Assembly: GCF_023283885.1 (NCBI RefSeq) | Contig: NZ_JAKILA010000018.1 | Location: forward strand, 1-64,000 | Length of the DNA: 64,000 nucleotides | Source of the DNA: Shewanella basaltis | GTDB taxonomy: Bacteria; Pseudomonadota; Gammaproteobacteria; Enterobacterales; Shewanellaceae | Direction: 5' to 3' | Shown: positions 1 through 8,970 of the stretch, in pieces | How positions within the stretch are numbered: the first letter of the stretch is position 1 | How the letters are laid out: the number at the start of each line of letters is the position of its first letter | The notes under the pieces: generated by a model | Seen by the model: the letters and a program-made list of their open reading frames with translations, nothing else | Told to the model about the DNA's origin: nothing | Databases searched by the model: none | Translations under genes and position numbers: made by a program

Positions 1-107
1 GATGATGCCAGATAGAATCAGTTAGCAGAGCGATACCTTGCCAAGCTAAACGAGATAACAGCGTCATCGGTTCGAACCTCTTTTTGTTTAAAAGAAAGTT
101 CGCTCCA
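1..107 (+). pseudogene. Degenerate tRNA-Gly copy, possibly cut by the window edge
   Basis: The segment keeps pieces of the intact tRNA-Gly at 130-205: the D-arm-like string CAGTTAGCAGAGCGATACC, the anticodon-loop core TTGCCAAG, the T-loop box GGTTCGAACC (69-78) and the 3' end CGCTCCA (101-107). The acceptor and anticodon stems no longer pair, and the spacing between the T loop and the 3' end is too long. It cannot fold as a normal tRNA, so I read it as a decayed member of the local Gly array. In E. coli three tRNA-Gly genes (glyV, glyX, glyY) lie near orn, so the original array may have had several working copies. Confidence 0.6.
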
Positions 108-129
108 AATTACAAATACTTTTTGATTT

Positions 130-205
130 GCGACATTAGCTCAGTTGGTAGAGCGATACCTTGCCAAGGTATAGGTCATCGGTTCGAACCCGATATGTCG
201 CTCCA
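130..205 (+). tRNA. tRNA-Gly (anticodon GCC)
   Basis: This is a complete 76-nt cloverleaf. The acceptor arms GCGACAT (130-136) and ATGTCGC pair perfectly and end in the discriminator T and an encoded CCA. The anticodon stem ATACC/GGTAT encloses the 7-nt loop TTGCCAA, which gives anticodon GCC. The T arm carries GGTTCGAACC. It reads the GGC and GGU glycine codons. It is the only copy in this array that looks functional; the neighbours on both sides are degenerate. Confidence 0.95.
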
Positions 206-513
206 AATCAATATTCTCTTTTCAAGCTCTCCTTGTTAACAATTCCTAGCGAAACTCTAGGCGCTAAATCTGTATTGATTTTTGATTTGCGGCATTATCT
301 CAGTTGAGTTAATTATAAGAGTCGATACCCATCTTTTTCCAAGGTATAGGTCATCGGTTCGAACCCGATATGTCGCTCCAAATCAATATTCTCTTTTCAA
401 GCTCTCCTTGTTAACAATTCCTAGCGACACTCTAGGCGCTAAATCTGTATTGATTTTTGATTTACGGCATCAGCTCAGTTGAGTGAGTTATAACGCTCTC
501 CATCTTTTTTACC
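164..513 (+). repeat. 175-bp direct tandem repeat spanning tRNA-Gly 3' halves and spacer
   Basis: The sequence from 164 reappears at 339, an offset of 175 bp. It contains the tRNA 3' half, an AT-rich spacer with CTCTAGGCGCTAAATC, and the start of the next tRNA-like copy. The first ~125 bp of the two units differ at only a few positions, for example GCGAAACTC versus GCGACACTC. Similarity falls off after about 480. The pattern fits unequal crossing-over or gene conversion inside a tRNA array. Confidence 0.8.
289..380 (+). pseudogene. tRNA-Gly pseudogene with enlarged D and anticodon loops
   Basis: The acceptor stem still pairs (GCGGCAT with ATGTCGC, one G-U pair), and the 3' half is identical to the intact gene, including GGTTCGAACC and CCA. 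The D loop carries extra bases. The anticodon stem ATACC/GGTAT encloses a 13-nt loop (CATCTTTTTCCAA) in place of TTGCCAA, so there is no normal GCC anticodon. At 92 nt it is also too long for a class I tRNA. A working tRNA-like RNA with another role cannot be excluded, because both ends are preserved. Confidence 0.7.
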
Positions 514-577
514 AAGCCAAAAACAGATAACCGCGCCATAGATTCGAACCACTTTTTATCCAATAACGGCCGCTCCA
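464..577 (+). pseudogene. Degenerate tRNA-Gly copy
   Basis: The left end ACGGCATCAGCTCAGTTGAG matches the D-arm side of the preceding copies. An ATTCGAACC T-loop remnant (542-550) and a final CGCTCCA (571-577) follow. The middle carries the same CATCTTTTTT insertion seen in the 289-380 copy, and the stems no longer pair. The shared insertion suggests that the 289-380 copy combines a damaged left half like this one with an intact right half. Confidence 0.6.
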
Positions 578-884
578 AATCCGCTTTTCGCACAGGGCTA
601 GTGACGCAATCTAAAATAGATCACATTCTAATAAGGATTGTTATTACTTATTTATACGCTGGTATATAAGTATCTGCTTTTATGCTTTGTTCCTGTTTAC
701 ACCATAAAAGACCGTTTATTTAGCCAAACGCGTGATCTATCACTCACTTCTTCATGAATATCTAAATTAGAAGCTTTTGGAGAATGAAAAACATGACATT
801 GCTCAAGTAATTTGCGCTCGAGATCTTTAATAATCAACCCAAGATAAATTTTCAAGCCGTAGTGCTTTAGACGAGGTAAGAGCT
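578..884. other. Intergenic stretch upstream of the 885 gene
   Basis: This is a 307-bp AT-rich stretch between the tRNA remnants and the next gene. It contains TAGATCACATTCTAA (618-632), which resembles half of a CRP/FNR-type site. A short minus-strand open frame (697-855, TTG start) is also present and is treated as doubtful. I see no clear terminator or other gene. Confidence 0.4.
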
Positions 885-1340
885 ATGCGTATTCAACAAT
901 TGAGCGAGTTACTAGATTATGTCGCTAAATGTCATCTTGATATGGAAAAACTGTATAAGCGCTTAGATCGTAATGCTGACTCTTCTCGCGTTAAAATGAT
1001 GTTAACTTATTTTCAACAACATCAAAGACATATATACGAAACCCTAGAAAGTTACATTGAAGATGCGCCAGCAAGAATATTAAACACTTGGTATAAAGAC
1101 ATTACATTTGAGGATTTTAGTAAGCGTTGTGCTGAAACTTCATTACCGGCTAATATGCATGAAGATCAAGTGCTTGAGCTGCATCTTGACCTAGAGAATC
1201 GTTTGATTGCATTACTAGAGAAAACAGCGATTAGTAGCCCAACAGATGAAATTAGGAGTGCATTAATGGATCTGGTTCGTGTGGCGCAAACGCAGCAAAA
1301 ACGTCTTGTTCATAGCACCATTCGTATGGATGACATCTAA
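885..1340 (+). CDS. Hypothetical protein, 151 aa, predicted all-helical
   Basis: I do not recognise the family. The ATG at 885 follows a purine-rich GACGAGGTAAGAGCT that can act as a ribosome-binding site. The 151-residue product has no signal peptide or membrane segment. It is rich in Leu, Glu and His, with long runs that should form amphipathic helices, for example around residues 1-30 and 100-140, which suggests a small cytoplasmic helical bundle. A clear intrinsic terminator follows at 1386-1414, so it is probably transcribed alone. Codon use looks like that of its neighbours. The nearby tsaE-amiB cluster gives no direct clue to function. Confidence 0.8.
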   Translation: MRIQQLSELLDYVAKCHLDMEKLYKRLDRNADSSRVKMMLTYFQQHQRHIYETLESYIEDAPARILNTWYKDITFEDFSKRCAETSLPANMHEDQVLELHLDLENRLIALLEKTAISSPTDEIRSALMDLVRVAQTQQKRLVHSTIRMDDI

Positions 1341-1385
1341 CTGACCCATTGATATTTTAACATAACTTCCTAAAGTGCGAATTTG

Positions 1386-1414
1386 CCAGCTATCCCCAGT
1401 AGCTGGTTTTTTTT
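1386..1414 (+). terminator. Intrinsic terminator after the 885 gene
   Basis: The perfect stem CCAGCTA (1386-1392) / TAGCTGG (1400-1406) with a 7-nt loop is followed by eight T. It separates the 885 gene from tsaE. Confidence 0.85.
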
Positions 1415-1513
1415 ATTAACAAAAAATAACCGCCATAACTGTGGGAGTTAACACATAACTTCTGGTATATTTAGCATTCTTGTAACTCTTTTGTACGGAA
1501 GTTGATTTTCTAC

Positions 1514-1972
1514 ATGACATCGCTGCTTAAAACCCTTGAAAATGAACAAGCTACAGTTGCACTTGGACAACAAATTGCGCAGTGGATTGTCCCGCCCTTA
1601 ACACTTTACCTTACAGGCGACCTAGGCGCAGGTAAAACAACGTTTAGTAGAGGGATTATTCAATCTTTAGGTCACCAAGGCGCAGTAAAAAGTCCAACCT
1701 ACACCTTAGTAGAGCCTTACGAGTTTAGCGAAATGGATGTATTCCATTTTGATTTGTATCGTCTAAGCGACCCTGAAGAATTAGAGTTTATGGGGATCCG
1801 TGATTACTTTACTCATAGAAGTGTGTGTCTTGTTGAATGGCCTGATAATGGCCATGGCCTGCTACCTAAGGCTGACATCCATTTGCATTTGCGCTATAAA
1901 GAATCTCAACGAGAGGTTGAAATACAAGCTTTATCTCCTGCAGGGCAGGCAATTTTAAGTAAAATAAAATAA
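1514..1972 (+). CDS. tsaE: tRNA threonylcarbamoyladenosine biosynthesis ATPase TsaE
   Basis: TsaE is the small P-loop ATPase that works with TsaB and TsaD to make t6A37 on tRNAs that read ANN codons. The Walker A motif GDLGAGKTT is near residue 40, and SPTYTLVEPY and a conserved VEWPDNG follow, all typical of the YjeE family. The length (152 aa) matches the E. coli protein. A TTG at 1502 would add four residues, but the GGAAG at 1497-1501 would be too close to it. GGAAG lies 12 nt from the ATG at 1514, which I prefer. amiB follows after only 2 bp, as in E. coli, so the two are probably cotranscribed. Confidence 0.93.
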   Translation: MTSLLKTLENEQATVALGQQIAQWIVPPLTLYLTGDLGAGKTTFSRGIIQSLGHQGAVKSPTYTLVEPYEFSEMDVFHFDLYRLSDPEELEFMGIRDYFTHRSVCLVEWPDNGHGLLPKADIHLHLRYKESQREVEIQALSPAGQAILSKIK

Positions 1973-1974
1973 TA

Positions 1975-3315
1975 ATGACTTTAAAACATATACTTTTTAC
2001 CGCTGCAGTAAGCATGCTGTTGTTTTTTTTGCCTAATGTCAGTTGGGCAGCAAACCAACTAGACAGCGTGCGCATTTGGGCAGCACCAGAATCAACACGA
2101 GTGGTGTTTGACTTAACTCAAGCGCCAAAATATGACAGTTTCAGTTTAACGGGCCCTCATCGTTTAGTGGTGGATATTCAAGATGCAGGTTCAAAAATTA
2201 ATTTAAATAACATTGCTAACAACAGCAGTATTATTAAAAAAATCCGCTTTAGTACACCACCCCAAAAAGGCATGCTTCGTTTAGTGATGGACTTAACCAA
2301 GCCTGTTAAATCAAACCTATTTACATTACCTCCCACAGCACCTTATGGTAACCGTCTCGTTGTCGATTTAGAGGACGCAGCAGGAAGTTCATCGCCAGTG
2401 CAGCAAATTGTTGGTCGTTCGGCCAATCAGTCTTCTCGCAACATTATTGTTGCAATTGATGCCGGTCATGGCGGAGAAGATCCTGGTTCTATCGGTCCAT
2501 CGGGGATGCATGAAAAACGTGTTGTTCTTGAAATTGCTAAACGTTTAGCGCGTAAAATTGACTCCACACCAGGGATGCGCTCAGTCATGACCCGTAGCGG
2601 TGATTACTTTGTTAATTTAAACAAACGCTCTGAACTGGCTCGTAATAGTAAAGCTGACTTATTGATTTCGATTCATGCTGATGCATTTACCTCGCCGCAA
2701 CCTCGTGGAGCATCTGTGTGGGTGTTATCTATGCGCCGAGCGAACAGTGAAATTGGTCGTTGGTTAGAACAAAAAGAGAAACATTCTGAGTTATTAGGCG
2801 GCGCAGGGGAAATTATTCAAAATACCGATAGTGAGCAATACCTCGCCATGACGTTACTCGATATGTCGATGAACAGTTCTATGGCTATTAGCCATTCGGT
2901 TGCGGGTGATATTTTACGCGATTTAGACTCAATTACACATTTGCATAAAAGAAAACCAGAGTCTGCGAGTTTTGCGGTACTCAAGTCACCTGATATTCCG
3001 TCCATTTTGGTTGAGACAGGGTTTATTTCTAATCCGGGTGAAGAGCGTTTGTTGGCAAATGGTAATCATCAAGAAAAGCTTGCTAATGCAATTTACAAAG
3101 GGGTTGTTCGTTATTTTCAAAACAACCCACCTGCTGATACTTTAATGGCAAATAAAACAAGCTCTTCAACGACTCGTCACAGTGTAAAACGTGGGGAGTC
3201 TTTATCGATTATAGCCCAGCGTTACAGCGTTTCAGTGAGCAGCTTGAAGCAAGCTAATAATTTAAAGTCTGATGTGGTTCGTATTGGCCAAACATTAGTC
3301 ATTCCAAGGGCTTAG
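1975..3315 (+). CDS. amiB: N-acetylmuramoyl-L-alanine amidase AmiB with LysM domain
   Basis: This periplasmic zinc amidase cleaves the bond between MurNAc and the peptide stem and so helps daughter cells separate. The 446-aa protein has a signal peptide (residues 1-26, cleavage after VSWAA), an N-terminal AMIN domain (about 27-130), an Amidase_3 catalytic domain (about 155-380) and one C-terminal LysM repeat (about 402-446). Zinc and catalytic residues can be placed at H165 in [11 protein letters not shown]179 or so in HEKRVVLE, the His of ISIHADAF and E347 in VETGFISN. It sits between tsaE and mutL with 1-2 bp gaps, which indicates one operon. Activity in E. coli depends on EnvC; no envC is in this window. 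Confidence 0.96.
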   Translation: MTLKHILFTAAVSMLLFFLPNVSWAANQLDSVRIWAAPESTRVVFDLTQAPKYDSFSLTGPHRLVVDIQDAGSKINLNNIANNSSIIKKIRFSTPPQKGMLRLVMDLTKPVKSNLFTLPPTAPYGNRLVVDLEDAAGSSSPVQQIVGRSANQSSRNIIVAIDAGHGGEDPGSIGPSGMHEKRVVLEIAKRLARKIDSTPGMRSVMTRSGDYFVNLNKRSELARNSKADLLISIHADAFTSPQPRGASVWVLSMRRANSEIGRWLEQKEKHSELLGGAGEIIQNTDSEQYLAMTLLDMSMNSSMAISHSVAGDILRDLDSITHLHKRKPESASFAVLKSPDIPSILVETGFISNPGEERLLANGNHQEKLANAIYKGVVRYFQNNPPADTLMANKTSSSTTRHSVKRGESLSIIAQRYSVSVSSLKQANNLKSDVVRIGQTLVIPRA

Positions 3316-3316
3316 A

Positions 3317-5176
3317 ATGGCAATTCAACTACTTCCTCCACAATTAGCTAACCAAATAGCTGCCGGCGAAGTGGTTGAACGCCCTGCGTCTGTGGTAAAA
3401 GAGCTGGTCGAAAACAGTCTAGATGCAGGGGCTACTCGTATTGATATTGATATCGATAAGGGCGGTAGTAAGCTTATTCGCATTCGTGATAACGGTGAAG
3501 GCATAGCTAAAGAAGAGCTCGCCCTTGCATTGTCACGTCATGCCACCTCTAAAGTTCACACTCTCGATGATTTAGAAGCTATTTTAAGCTTTGGTTTTAG
3601 AGGTGAAGCGTTAGCCAGTATTAGTTCTGTGTCTCGCTTAACACTAACCTCTAAAACGGCCGAGCAATCAGAAGCCTGGCAAGCGTTTGCTGAAGGTTCA
3701 CAAATGGATGTAAAACTGACCCCAGCAGCGCATCCACAAGGTTCTACCATTGAGGTTGTTGATTTATTTTTTAATACCCCAGCGCGGCGTCGATTTCTTA
3801 AAAGTGATAAAACTGAATTTACTCATATTGATGAATGGTTAAAACGGATAGCAATAGCGCGCAGTGATATTTACTTTACATTAACGCACAATAGTAAATT
3901 GGTGCGTCAATACCGTCCTGCAAATACCGATATTCAAAGCCAGCAACGTTTGGCCCAAATTTGCGGCCGGGCATTTGCTGAGCAAGCATTAAGTATTGCA
4001 TGTGAACACGATGGTTTGTCGCTTCGTGGTTATTTACAATCGCCACAAGATACAGTGATTTCAGACACCAGTTTCTTTTATGTCAATGGCCGATTAGTCC
4101 GAGACAGATTAGTTAACCATGCGGTTAAACAGGCATTTGCTGAGCAGGGTGTTGAGCATCAGCCTGGTTATGTGTTGATGTTAACACTTGATCCTCACCA
4201 AGTAGATGTGAATGTGCACCCAGCAAAACATGAAGTGCGCTTTCATCAGTCTCGCTATGTCCATGATTTTATTTTACAAGCGATACAGTCCGCTTTACTG
4301 CAAATGCCAGATTTAGCTCTTACTGAGCAAGCTACAAAGGATTGTGTAGCACGCTCCGTTAATGATGCAACGCCAACAGAAACCGTCGATGTGGCTATTG
4401 CAACTCAGGCAAATGCATCGTCTTCAGTTGCTGCAAATAGAGCCATAAATAGCACAAGCCAATACGGCTCAATGCATGTACCGGGTAAAAATAATCCATC
4501 CTATGGTGGTTCTTCAGCTGCAATTAAGCCAAGTTATGATAAAAAGCCTCCTGTAAGTACCTCGGCAGGTATGACTAAAACAGCGATAGCAAATTATGGT
4601 CAATTATTACAAACACATTCAAGGCATGATGAAAAACACATCAATGAACTCAGTTTGCAAAAGGCCATGCCGCCATTACTCTCTGGCAGCCATTGGGTGA
4701 TTTGCCAAGATGACAGCCTATCTTTATTATCGTTGCAAACCGTACTGTTAGCGGTGAGAAAAGCCGAAATTAGTACAAAGTTGGTCAATGGTTTAGTGGC
4801 TCAGCCATTGCTAATGCCTATTGCGATTGCAACGGATCCTGACTGGCATGAAATTATCGTGGCTCGTGATCAATTATTACGTCAAATGGGTATTGAGTTA
4901 AGTATTCGATACCAGCAGTTGATAATTAAAAAAGTGCCCCCATATTTGAGGGAGAGTCAACTAGCGATAGTGATACCAGAATTACTGCAATGGATTTTAT
5001 TAGAGCAGCCCAATGAGACTGCGATTTCAGACTGGTTAGCTAAGCAAAGTTTAGTGCAATTTGAGTCAGCTCAACAGGTGTGGCAACAATTCTGCCTCTT
5101 AGACGATAACATAAAGCAAACTATTTATGCCCAGGCAATTGATTTACCTTGGCAAACCTGGATGAAAAATAATTAA
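3317..5176 (+). CDS. mutL: DNA mismatch repair protein MutL
   Basis: MutL is the GHKL-family ATPase that links MutS mismatch recognition to MutH nicking and UvrD unwinding. The N-terminal ATPase motifs are intact: [23 protein letters not shown] and [11 protein letters not shown]. They are followed by the transducer domain (about 210-330), a low-complexity Ser/Ala-rich linker (about 350-430) and a C-terminal dimerisation domain (about 450-610). The metal-binding DQHAAxERxxYE endonuclease motif is not visible. That fits a species that uses MutH, although no mutH lies in this window. Length (619 aa) is normal. It is packed between amiB (1 bp) and miaA (1 bp). Confidence 0.97.
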   Translation: MAIQLLPPQLANQIAAGEVVERPASVVKELVENSLDAGATRIDIDIDKGGSKLIRIRDNGEGIAKEELALALSRHATSKVHTLDDLEAILSFGFRGEALASISSVSRLTLTSKTAEQSEAWQAFAEGSQMDVKLTPAAHPQGSTIEVVDLFFNTPARRRFLKSDKTEFTHIDEWLKRIAIARSDIYFTLTHNSKLVRQYRPANTDIQSQQRLAQICGRAFAEQALSIACEHDGLSLRGYLQSPQDTVISDTSFFYVNGRLVRDRLVNHAVKQAFAEQGVEHQPGYVLMLTLDPHQVDVNVHPAKHEVRFHQSRYVHDFILQAIQSALLQMPDLALTEQATKDCVARSVNDATPTETVDVAIATQANASSSVAANRAINSTSQYGSMHVPGKNNPSYGGSSAAIKPSYDKKPPVSTSAGMTKTAIANYGQLLQTHSRHDEKHINELSLQKAMPPLLSGSHWVICQDDSLSLLSLQTVLLAVRKAEISTKLVNGLVAQPLLMPIAIATDPDWHEIIVARDQLLRQMGIELSIRYQQLIIKKVPPYLRESQLAIVIPELLQWILLEQPNETAISDWLAKQSLVQFESAQQVWQQFCLLDDNIKQTIYAQAIDLPWQTWMKNN

Positions 5177-5177
5177 C

Positions 5178-6104
5178 GTGGATACTATCAACAGGCCAAA
5201 AGTGGTATTTTTAATGGGGCCTACCGCCTCAGGTAAAACGGCATTAGCCATTGATATGGCAACACAACATAATTGTGAAATTATTTCCGTTGATTCAGCG
5301 TTAATTTATCGTGGAATGGATGTTGGAACGGCAAAACCCACAGCTCAAGAGCTTGCATTAGCGCCACACCGATTAATTGATATCCTCGATCCTAGCGAAA
5401 GTTATTCGGCGGCAGATTTTCGTCGTGATGCACTTACTGCAATAGAAGATATTATTGCTCGTGGTAAAACCCCGTTACTTGTGGGTGGTACCATGATGTA
5501 TTTTAAGGCATTGTTAGAAGGTTTATCACCTTTGCCTAGTGCTGATGACGCCATAAGGCAACAGATTTTATTGCAGGCAGAAACCGAGGGATGGGAATCA
5601 TTACACCGTGAATTATGCGCCATTGATCCTGTCGCGGGACAACGAATTCATCCCAATGATCCGCAGCGATTATCTCGGGCGTTAGAGGTTTACCGTATTA
5701 GCGGTAAAACAATGACTGAATTAACACAAACTAAATCGGCTGGTTTGCCGTATGATGTTGTTCAGTTTGCCATTGCACCAAACGATAGATCGGTATTACA
5801 TCAGCTAATTGCGAAACGATTTGCTATGATGCTGGAGCAAGGTTTTGTCGACGAGGTTGCGCGTTTAAAGGCTCGTGAAGACTTGCATTTAGATATGCCT
5901 TCAATGCGCTGTGTAGGGTATAGGCAGTGTTGGCAATATCTTGATAATGAATTTGATCATGCGACTATGGTCGATAAAGCGACTGCAGCTACTAGGCAAT
6001 TGGCTAAACGTCAATTAACATGGTTAAGAAGTTGGCCTGATTTACAGTGGCTTGAAAGTGGTGTAGAAGGTAATTTAGTTACACTTATGCGACAAAGCCG
6101 CTAG
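5178..6104 (+). CDS. miaA: tRNA dimethylallyltransferase MiaA
   Basis: MiaA transfers the dimethylallyl group from DMAPP to A37 of tRNAs that read UNN codons, the first step toward ms2i6A. The 308-aa protein shows the P-loop GPTASGKT (residues 14-21), the [20 protein letters not shown] substrate segment, and the C-terminal RCVGYRQ and [13 protein letters not shown] blocks. Translation starts at a GTG at 5178, one base after the mutL stop, which suggests translational coupling. hfq follows after about 85 bp, as in E. coli. Confidence 0.96.
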   Translation: MDTINRPKVVFLMGPTASGKTALAIDMATQHNCEIISVDSALIYRGMDVGTAKPTAQELALAPHRLIDILDPSESYSAADFRRDALTAIEDIIARGKTPLLVGGTMMYFKALLEGLSPLPSADDAIRQQILLQAETEGWESLHRELCAIDPVAGQRIHPNDPQRLSRALEVYRISGKTMTELTQTKSAGLPYDVVQFAIAPNDRSVLHQLIAKRFAMMLEQGFVDEVARLKAREDLHLDMPSMRCVGYRQCWQYLDNEFDHATMVDKATAATRQLAKRQLTWLRSWPDLQWLESGVEGNLVTLMRQSR

Positions 6105-6121
6105 CTTATTAGCCGTTGCTG

Positions 6122-6127
6122 TATAAT
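6122..6127 (+). promoter_or_regulatory. Candidate -10 element for hfq
   Basis: TATAAT within GCTGTATAATAC lies in the miaA-hfq gap, about 62 bp before the hfq ATG. The -35 region at about 6099 is weak. E. coli hfq also has promoters in and around miaA. This is a pattern match only. Confidence 0.35.
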
Positions 6128-6189
6128 ACTAAAACTAAACAATAAAACTTAATTCAACATATTTTTAAAATAAAAAAAGGAAATTGAAA

Positions 6190-6447
6190 ATGGCTAAGGG
6201 GCAATCTTTACAAGACCCATTTTTGAACGCATTGCGTCGAGAGCGTGTACCAGTCTCTATCTATTTAGTGAATGGTATTAAGTTACAAGGCCAAGTTGAA
6301 TCATTCGATCAATTTGTCATTTTACTTAAAAATACTGTGAGCCAAATGGTTTACAAGCACGCTATTTCTACTGTTGTACCAGCGCGCCCGTTTAATGTCT
6401 CTAGTCATCAGGGTGCAACCCATGGTGAAGACAACGCTGCTGAATAA
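6190..6447 (+). CDS. hfq: RNA chaperone Hfq
   Basis: Hfq is the hexameric Sm-like protein that binds small RNAs and mRNAs and promotes their pairing and turnover. The 85-aa sequence begins [13 protein letters not shown] and carries the Sm1 block ([20 protein letters not shown]) and the Sm2 block [10 protein letters not shown]. The C-terminal tail is short and acidic. A TTG six bases upstream is possible, but AAAAAAGGAAATTGAAA places its ribosome-binding site well for the ATG at 6190. It lies 19 bp upstream of hflX. Confidence 0.97.
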   Translation: MAKGQSLQDPFLNALRRERVPVSIYLVNGIKLQGQVESFDQFVILLKNTVSQMVYKHAISTVVPARPFNVSSHQGATHGEDNAAE

Positions 6448-6466
6448 TTGAAAAGGAACATACTTT

Positions 6467-7774
6467 TTGTTTGATCGTTATGAAGCGGGTGAAACAGCGG
6501 TACTGGTTCATATCGACTTTTCTGACGAAGAGCGTCGAGAAGATTTGCTTGAGCTTCAACTATTAGTTGAGTCGGCAGGAGCGCGTTCTGTTGGCGTAAT
6601 CACCGGCAGTAGACGCTCGCCCGATCGTAAGTTTTTTATCGGTACGGGTAAAGCTGAAGAGTTGGCAGCCATGGTTGCGGCTACTCAAGCCAATGTGGTG
6701 ATTTTTAACCATGCCTTGAGCCCAGCTCAAGAACGTAATCTTGAAATGGTTTGTCAGTGCCGAGTACTAGACCGAACCACGTTAATTCTCGATATCTTTG
6801 CACAACGAGCGAGAACTCATGAAGGTAAGTTACAAGTGGAGCTAGCGCAATTGCGCCACATGTCAACTCGGTTAATTCGTGGTTGGACTCACTTAGAAAG
6901 GCAAAAAGGTGGTATCGGGATGCGTGGGCCGGGAGAAACCCAGCTCGAAACTGACCGTCGTTTATTGCGTGGCCGGATTAAAAATATTAATCGCCGTCTT
7001 GAGAAAGTAGACAAGCAGCGGGAGCAAAGTCGCCGTGCTCGTAAGCGAAGTGATTTAGCGACAGTGTCATTAGTGGGTTACACCAATGCCGGAAAATCGA
7101 CGTTGTTTAACTCGCTGACATCTTCGGATGTGTATGCCGCCGACCAGTTGTTTGCAACCTTAGACCCAACGCTTCGTAAGTTAGCGTTACCTGACGGGGC
7201 GGTAATATTAGCCGACACAGTAGGTTTTATTCGCCATTTACCGCATGACTTGGTTGCCGCGTTTAAAGCGACATTACAAGAAACTCGTCAAGCAGAAATT
7301 TTGCTACATGTTGTTGATTGTGCAGATGAAAATATGACTGAAAATTTCGACCAAGTACAAAGCGTGCTAGAAGAGATTGAAGCAGATCAAATCACACAAT
7401 TAGTGGTATGCAATAAAATTGATTTACTTGAAGATTTTGCGCCTCGTATTGATTACGCAGAAGACGGAAAACCTGAGCGAGTATGGGTTTCTGCGCAAAA
7501 ACGCATTGGATTTGATTTGCTGTTGAAAGCCATCACCGAGTTAATCGGTGAGGTTATTCGCGAGCTTACATTGAAAATTCCTGCATCTGCAGGGCATTAT
7601 CTTGGCCAGTTTTATCGACTGGATGCAATACAGCACAAAGATTATGACGATCTGGGGAACTGTATTTTATCTGTTCGTTTATCGGATGCCGATTGGCGCC
7701 GGTTAGCTAAACAGAGTCAGGGGGAATTAGAGGCATTTATTTTTGAACCTTCAGAAGTAGACGTCACTTGTTAA
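6467..7774 (+). CDS. hflX: Ribosome-associated GTPase HflX
   Basis: HflX is a GTPase (Obg-HflX superfamily) that binds and splits stalled 70S and 50S particles under stress. The 435-aa protein has the N-terminal HflX domain, the conserved RGPGETQLETDRR linker, and a G domain with GYTNAGKST (G1), DTVGF (G3) and NKID (G4). Translation starts at a TTG: the sequence reads TTGTTTGATCGT (MFDR), the same N-terminus as E. coli HflX. AAAAGGA about 9 bp upstream is the ribosome-binding site, and no ATG fits. Confidence 0.95.
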   Translation: MFDRYEAGETAVLVHIDFSDEERREDLLELQLLVESAGARSVGVITGSRRSPDRKFFIGTGKAEELAAMVAATQANVVIFNHALSPAQERNLEMVCQCRVLDRTTLILDIFAQRARTHEGKLQVELAQLRHMSTRLIRGWTHLERQKGGIGMRGPGETQLETDRRLLRGRIKNINRRLEKVDKQREQSRRARKRSDLATVSLVGYTNAGKSTLFNSLTSSDVYAADQLFATLDPTLRKLALPDGAVILADTVGFIRHLPHDLVAAFKATLQETRQAEILLHVVDCADENMTENFDQVQSVLEEIEADQITQLVVCNKIDLLEDFAPRIDYAEDGKPERVWVSAQKRIGFDLLLKAITELIGEVIRELTLKIPASAGHYLGQFYRLDAIQHKDYDDLGNCILSVRLSDADWRRLAKQSQGELEAFIFEPSEVDVTC

Positions 7775-7807
7775 TCTCATTTATTTCATCCAATTATGGA
7801 GTGCTAA

Positions 7808-8968
7808 ATGGCTTGGAATGAGCCCGGTAACAAGGGAAATAAAGACCCTTGGGGAAATAAAGGTGGTAACGATAAAGGACCACCAGATCTCGACGAAGTG
7901 TTTCGTAACTTATCAAAACGTTTTGGTGGCAAAGGCGGTAATTCCGCATCTGGCCAGCCATTCAACTCATCAATTTTAATTGTGGTAGCGGTTATCGCAT
8001 TAATTATTTGGGGGTTGTCGGGTTTATATACAGTTAAAGAAGCTGAGCGTGGTGTATTACTTCGTTTTGGTCAACACATTGGTGAAGTGAGTTCAGGTTT
8101 ACACTGGAAAGCGACCTTTATTGATGAAGTGTATACCGTAGACGTTGAAACATTCCGTTCAATTCCTGCTTCTGGCAGTATGTTAACGTCTGACGAAAAC
8201 GTAGTAAAAGTTGAATTAGTTGTTCAGTACAGTGTTTCTGACGCTTACTCTTACTTGTTCAGTGCTGTTGAAGCGAATGAAAGTTTACGTGAAGCGACAG
8301 ACAGTGCACTGCGATATGTGATTGGTCATAACCGCATGGACGATATCTTAACCACAGGCCGTGATGCTATTCGTCGCGACACTTGGAAAGAGTTAGAACG
8401 TATTATTGAACCTTATAAATTAGGTTTACAAATCCGTGATGTCAACTTTTTGCCGGCTCGTCCACCTGAAGAAGTCAAAGATGCGTTTGATGACGCCATT
8501 TCTGCACAGGAAGATGAACAGCGTTTTATTCGCGAAGCTGAAGCTTATGCCCGTGAAATTGAACCAAAAGCTCGTGGTCAAGTTGAACGTATGGCGCAGC
8601 AAGCTAATGCATACAAAGAGCGTGAAGTGTTGGAAGCTCAAGGTAAAGTGGCTCGTTTTGAAAAGCTACTACCAGAGTATAAAGCAGCACCTGATGTAAC
8701 ACGTAATCGTTTATATTTAGACGCCATGCAATCAGTGATGTCTGATACTAACAAGGTGTTAATTGATGCCAAAAACAATGGTAACTTGATGTATTTACCT
8801 TTAGACAAGTTAATGGAATCGTCTAAAAGTACACGCCAAGAATCTGAACCAGAAGTTGAGCGTCATGTTAACTCTGTATCAAATAACAGCGTAAGCACAC
8901 CTGTAACGAGTATGTCGTCAGACGGACGTCTCAGCCGCGAAGAACGCCTTCGCCAAGGGAGGAACTAA
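7808..8968 (+). CDS. hflK: FtsH protease regulator HflK (SPFH/band 7)
   Basis: With HflC, HflK forms the large membrane-anchored cage that surrounds the AAA protease FtsH and modulates its activity. The 386-aa protein starts with a Gly/Asn/Lys-rich cytoplasmic tail. One transmembrane segment (about residues 56-76, SILIVVAVIALIIWG) and a long SPFH domain with coiled-coil character (about 80-320) follow. The Ser-rich C-terminus is less conserved. The reading frame ends 2 bp before hflC, so the pair is cotranscribed in equal amounts. Confidence 0.96.
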   Translation: MAWNEPGNKGNKDPWGNKGGNDKGPPDLDEVFRNLSKRFGGKGGNSASGQPFNSSILIVVAVIALIIWGLSGLYTVKEAERGVLLRFGQHIGEVSSGLHWKATFIDEVYTVDVETFRSIPASGSMLTSDENVVKVELVVQYSVSDAYSYLFSAVEANESLREATDSALRYVIGHNRMDDILTTGRDAIRRDTWKELERIIEPYKLGLQIRDVNFLPARPPEEVKDAFDDAISAQEDEQRFIREAEAYAREIEPKARGQVERMAQQANAYKEREVLEAQGKVARFEKLLPEYKAAPDVTRNRLYLDAMQSVMSDTNKVLIDAKNNGNLMYLPLDKLMESSKSTRQESEPEVERHVNSVSNNSVSTPVTSMSSDGRLSREERLRQGRN

Positions 8969-8970
8969 TC

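Noticed and set aside
282..482. Plus-strand 66-codon frame across the tRNA array
   Set aside because: It runs through tRNA-like copies and repeat spacer; the protein has no likeness to any family.
697..855. Minus-strand open frame of 52 codons with a TTG start (ending RSRVWLNKRSFMV) upstream of the 885 gene
   Set aside because: It has no ATG and no ribosome-binding site, and it overlaps the probable promoter of the 885 gene. I recognise no family. It might be a worn fragment of an older gene, but there is no support beyond an open frame.
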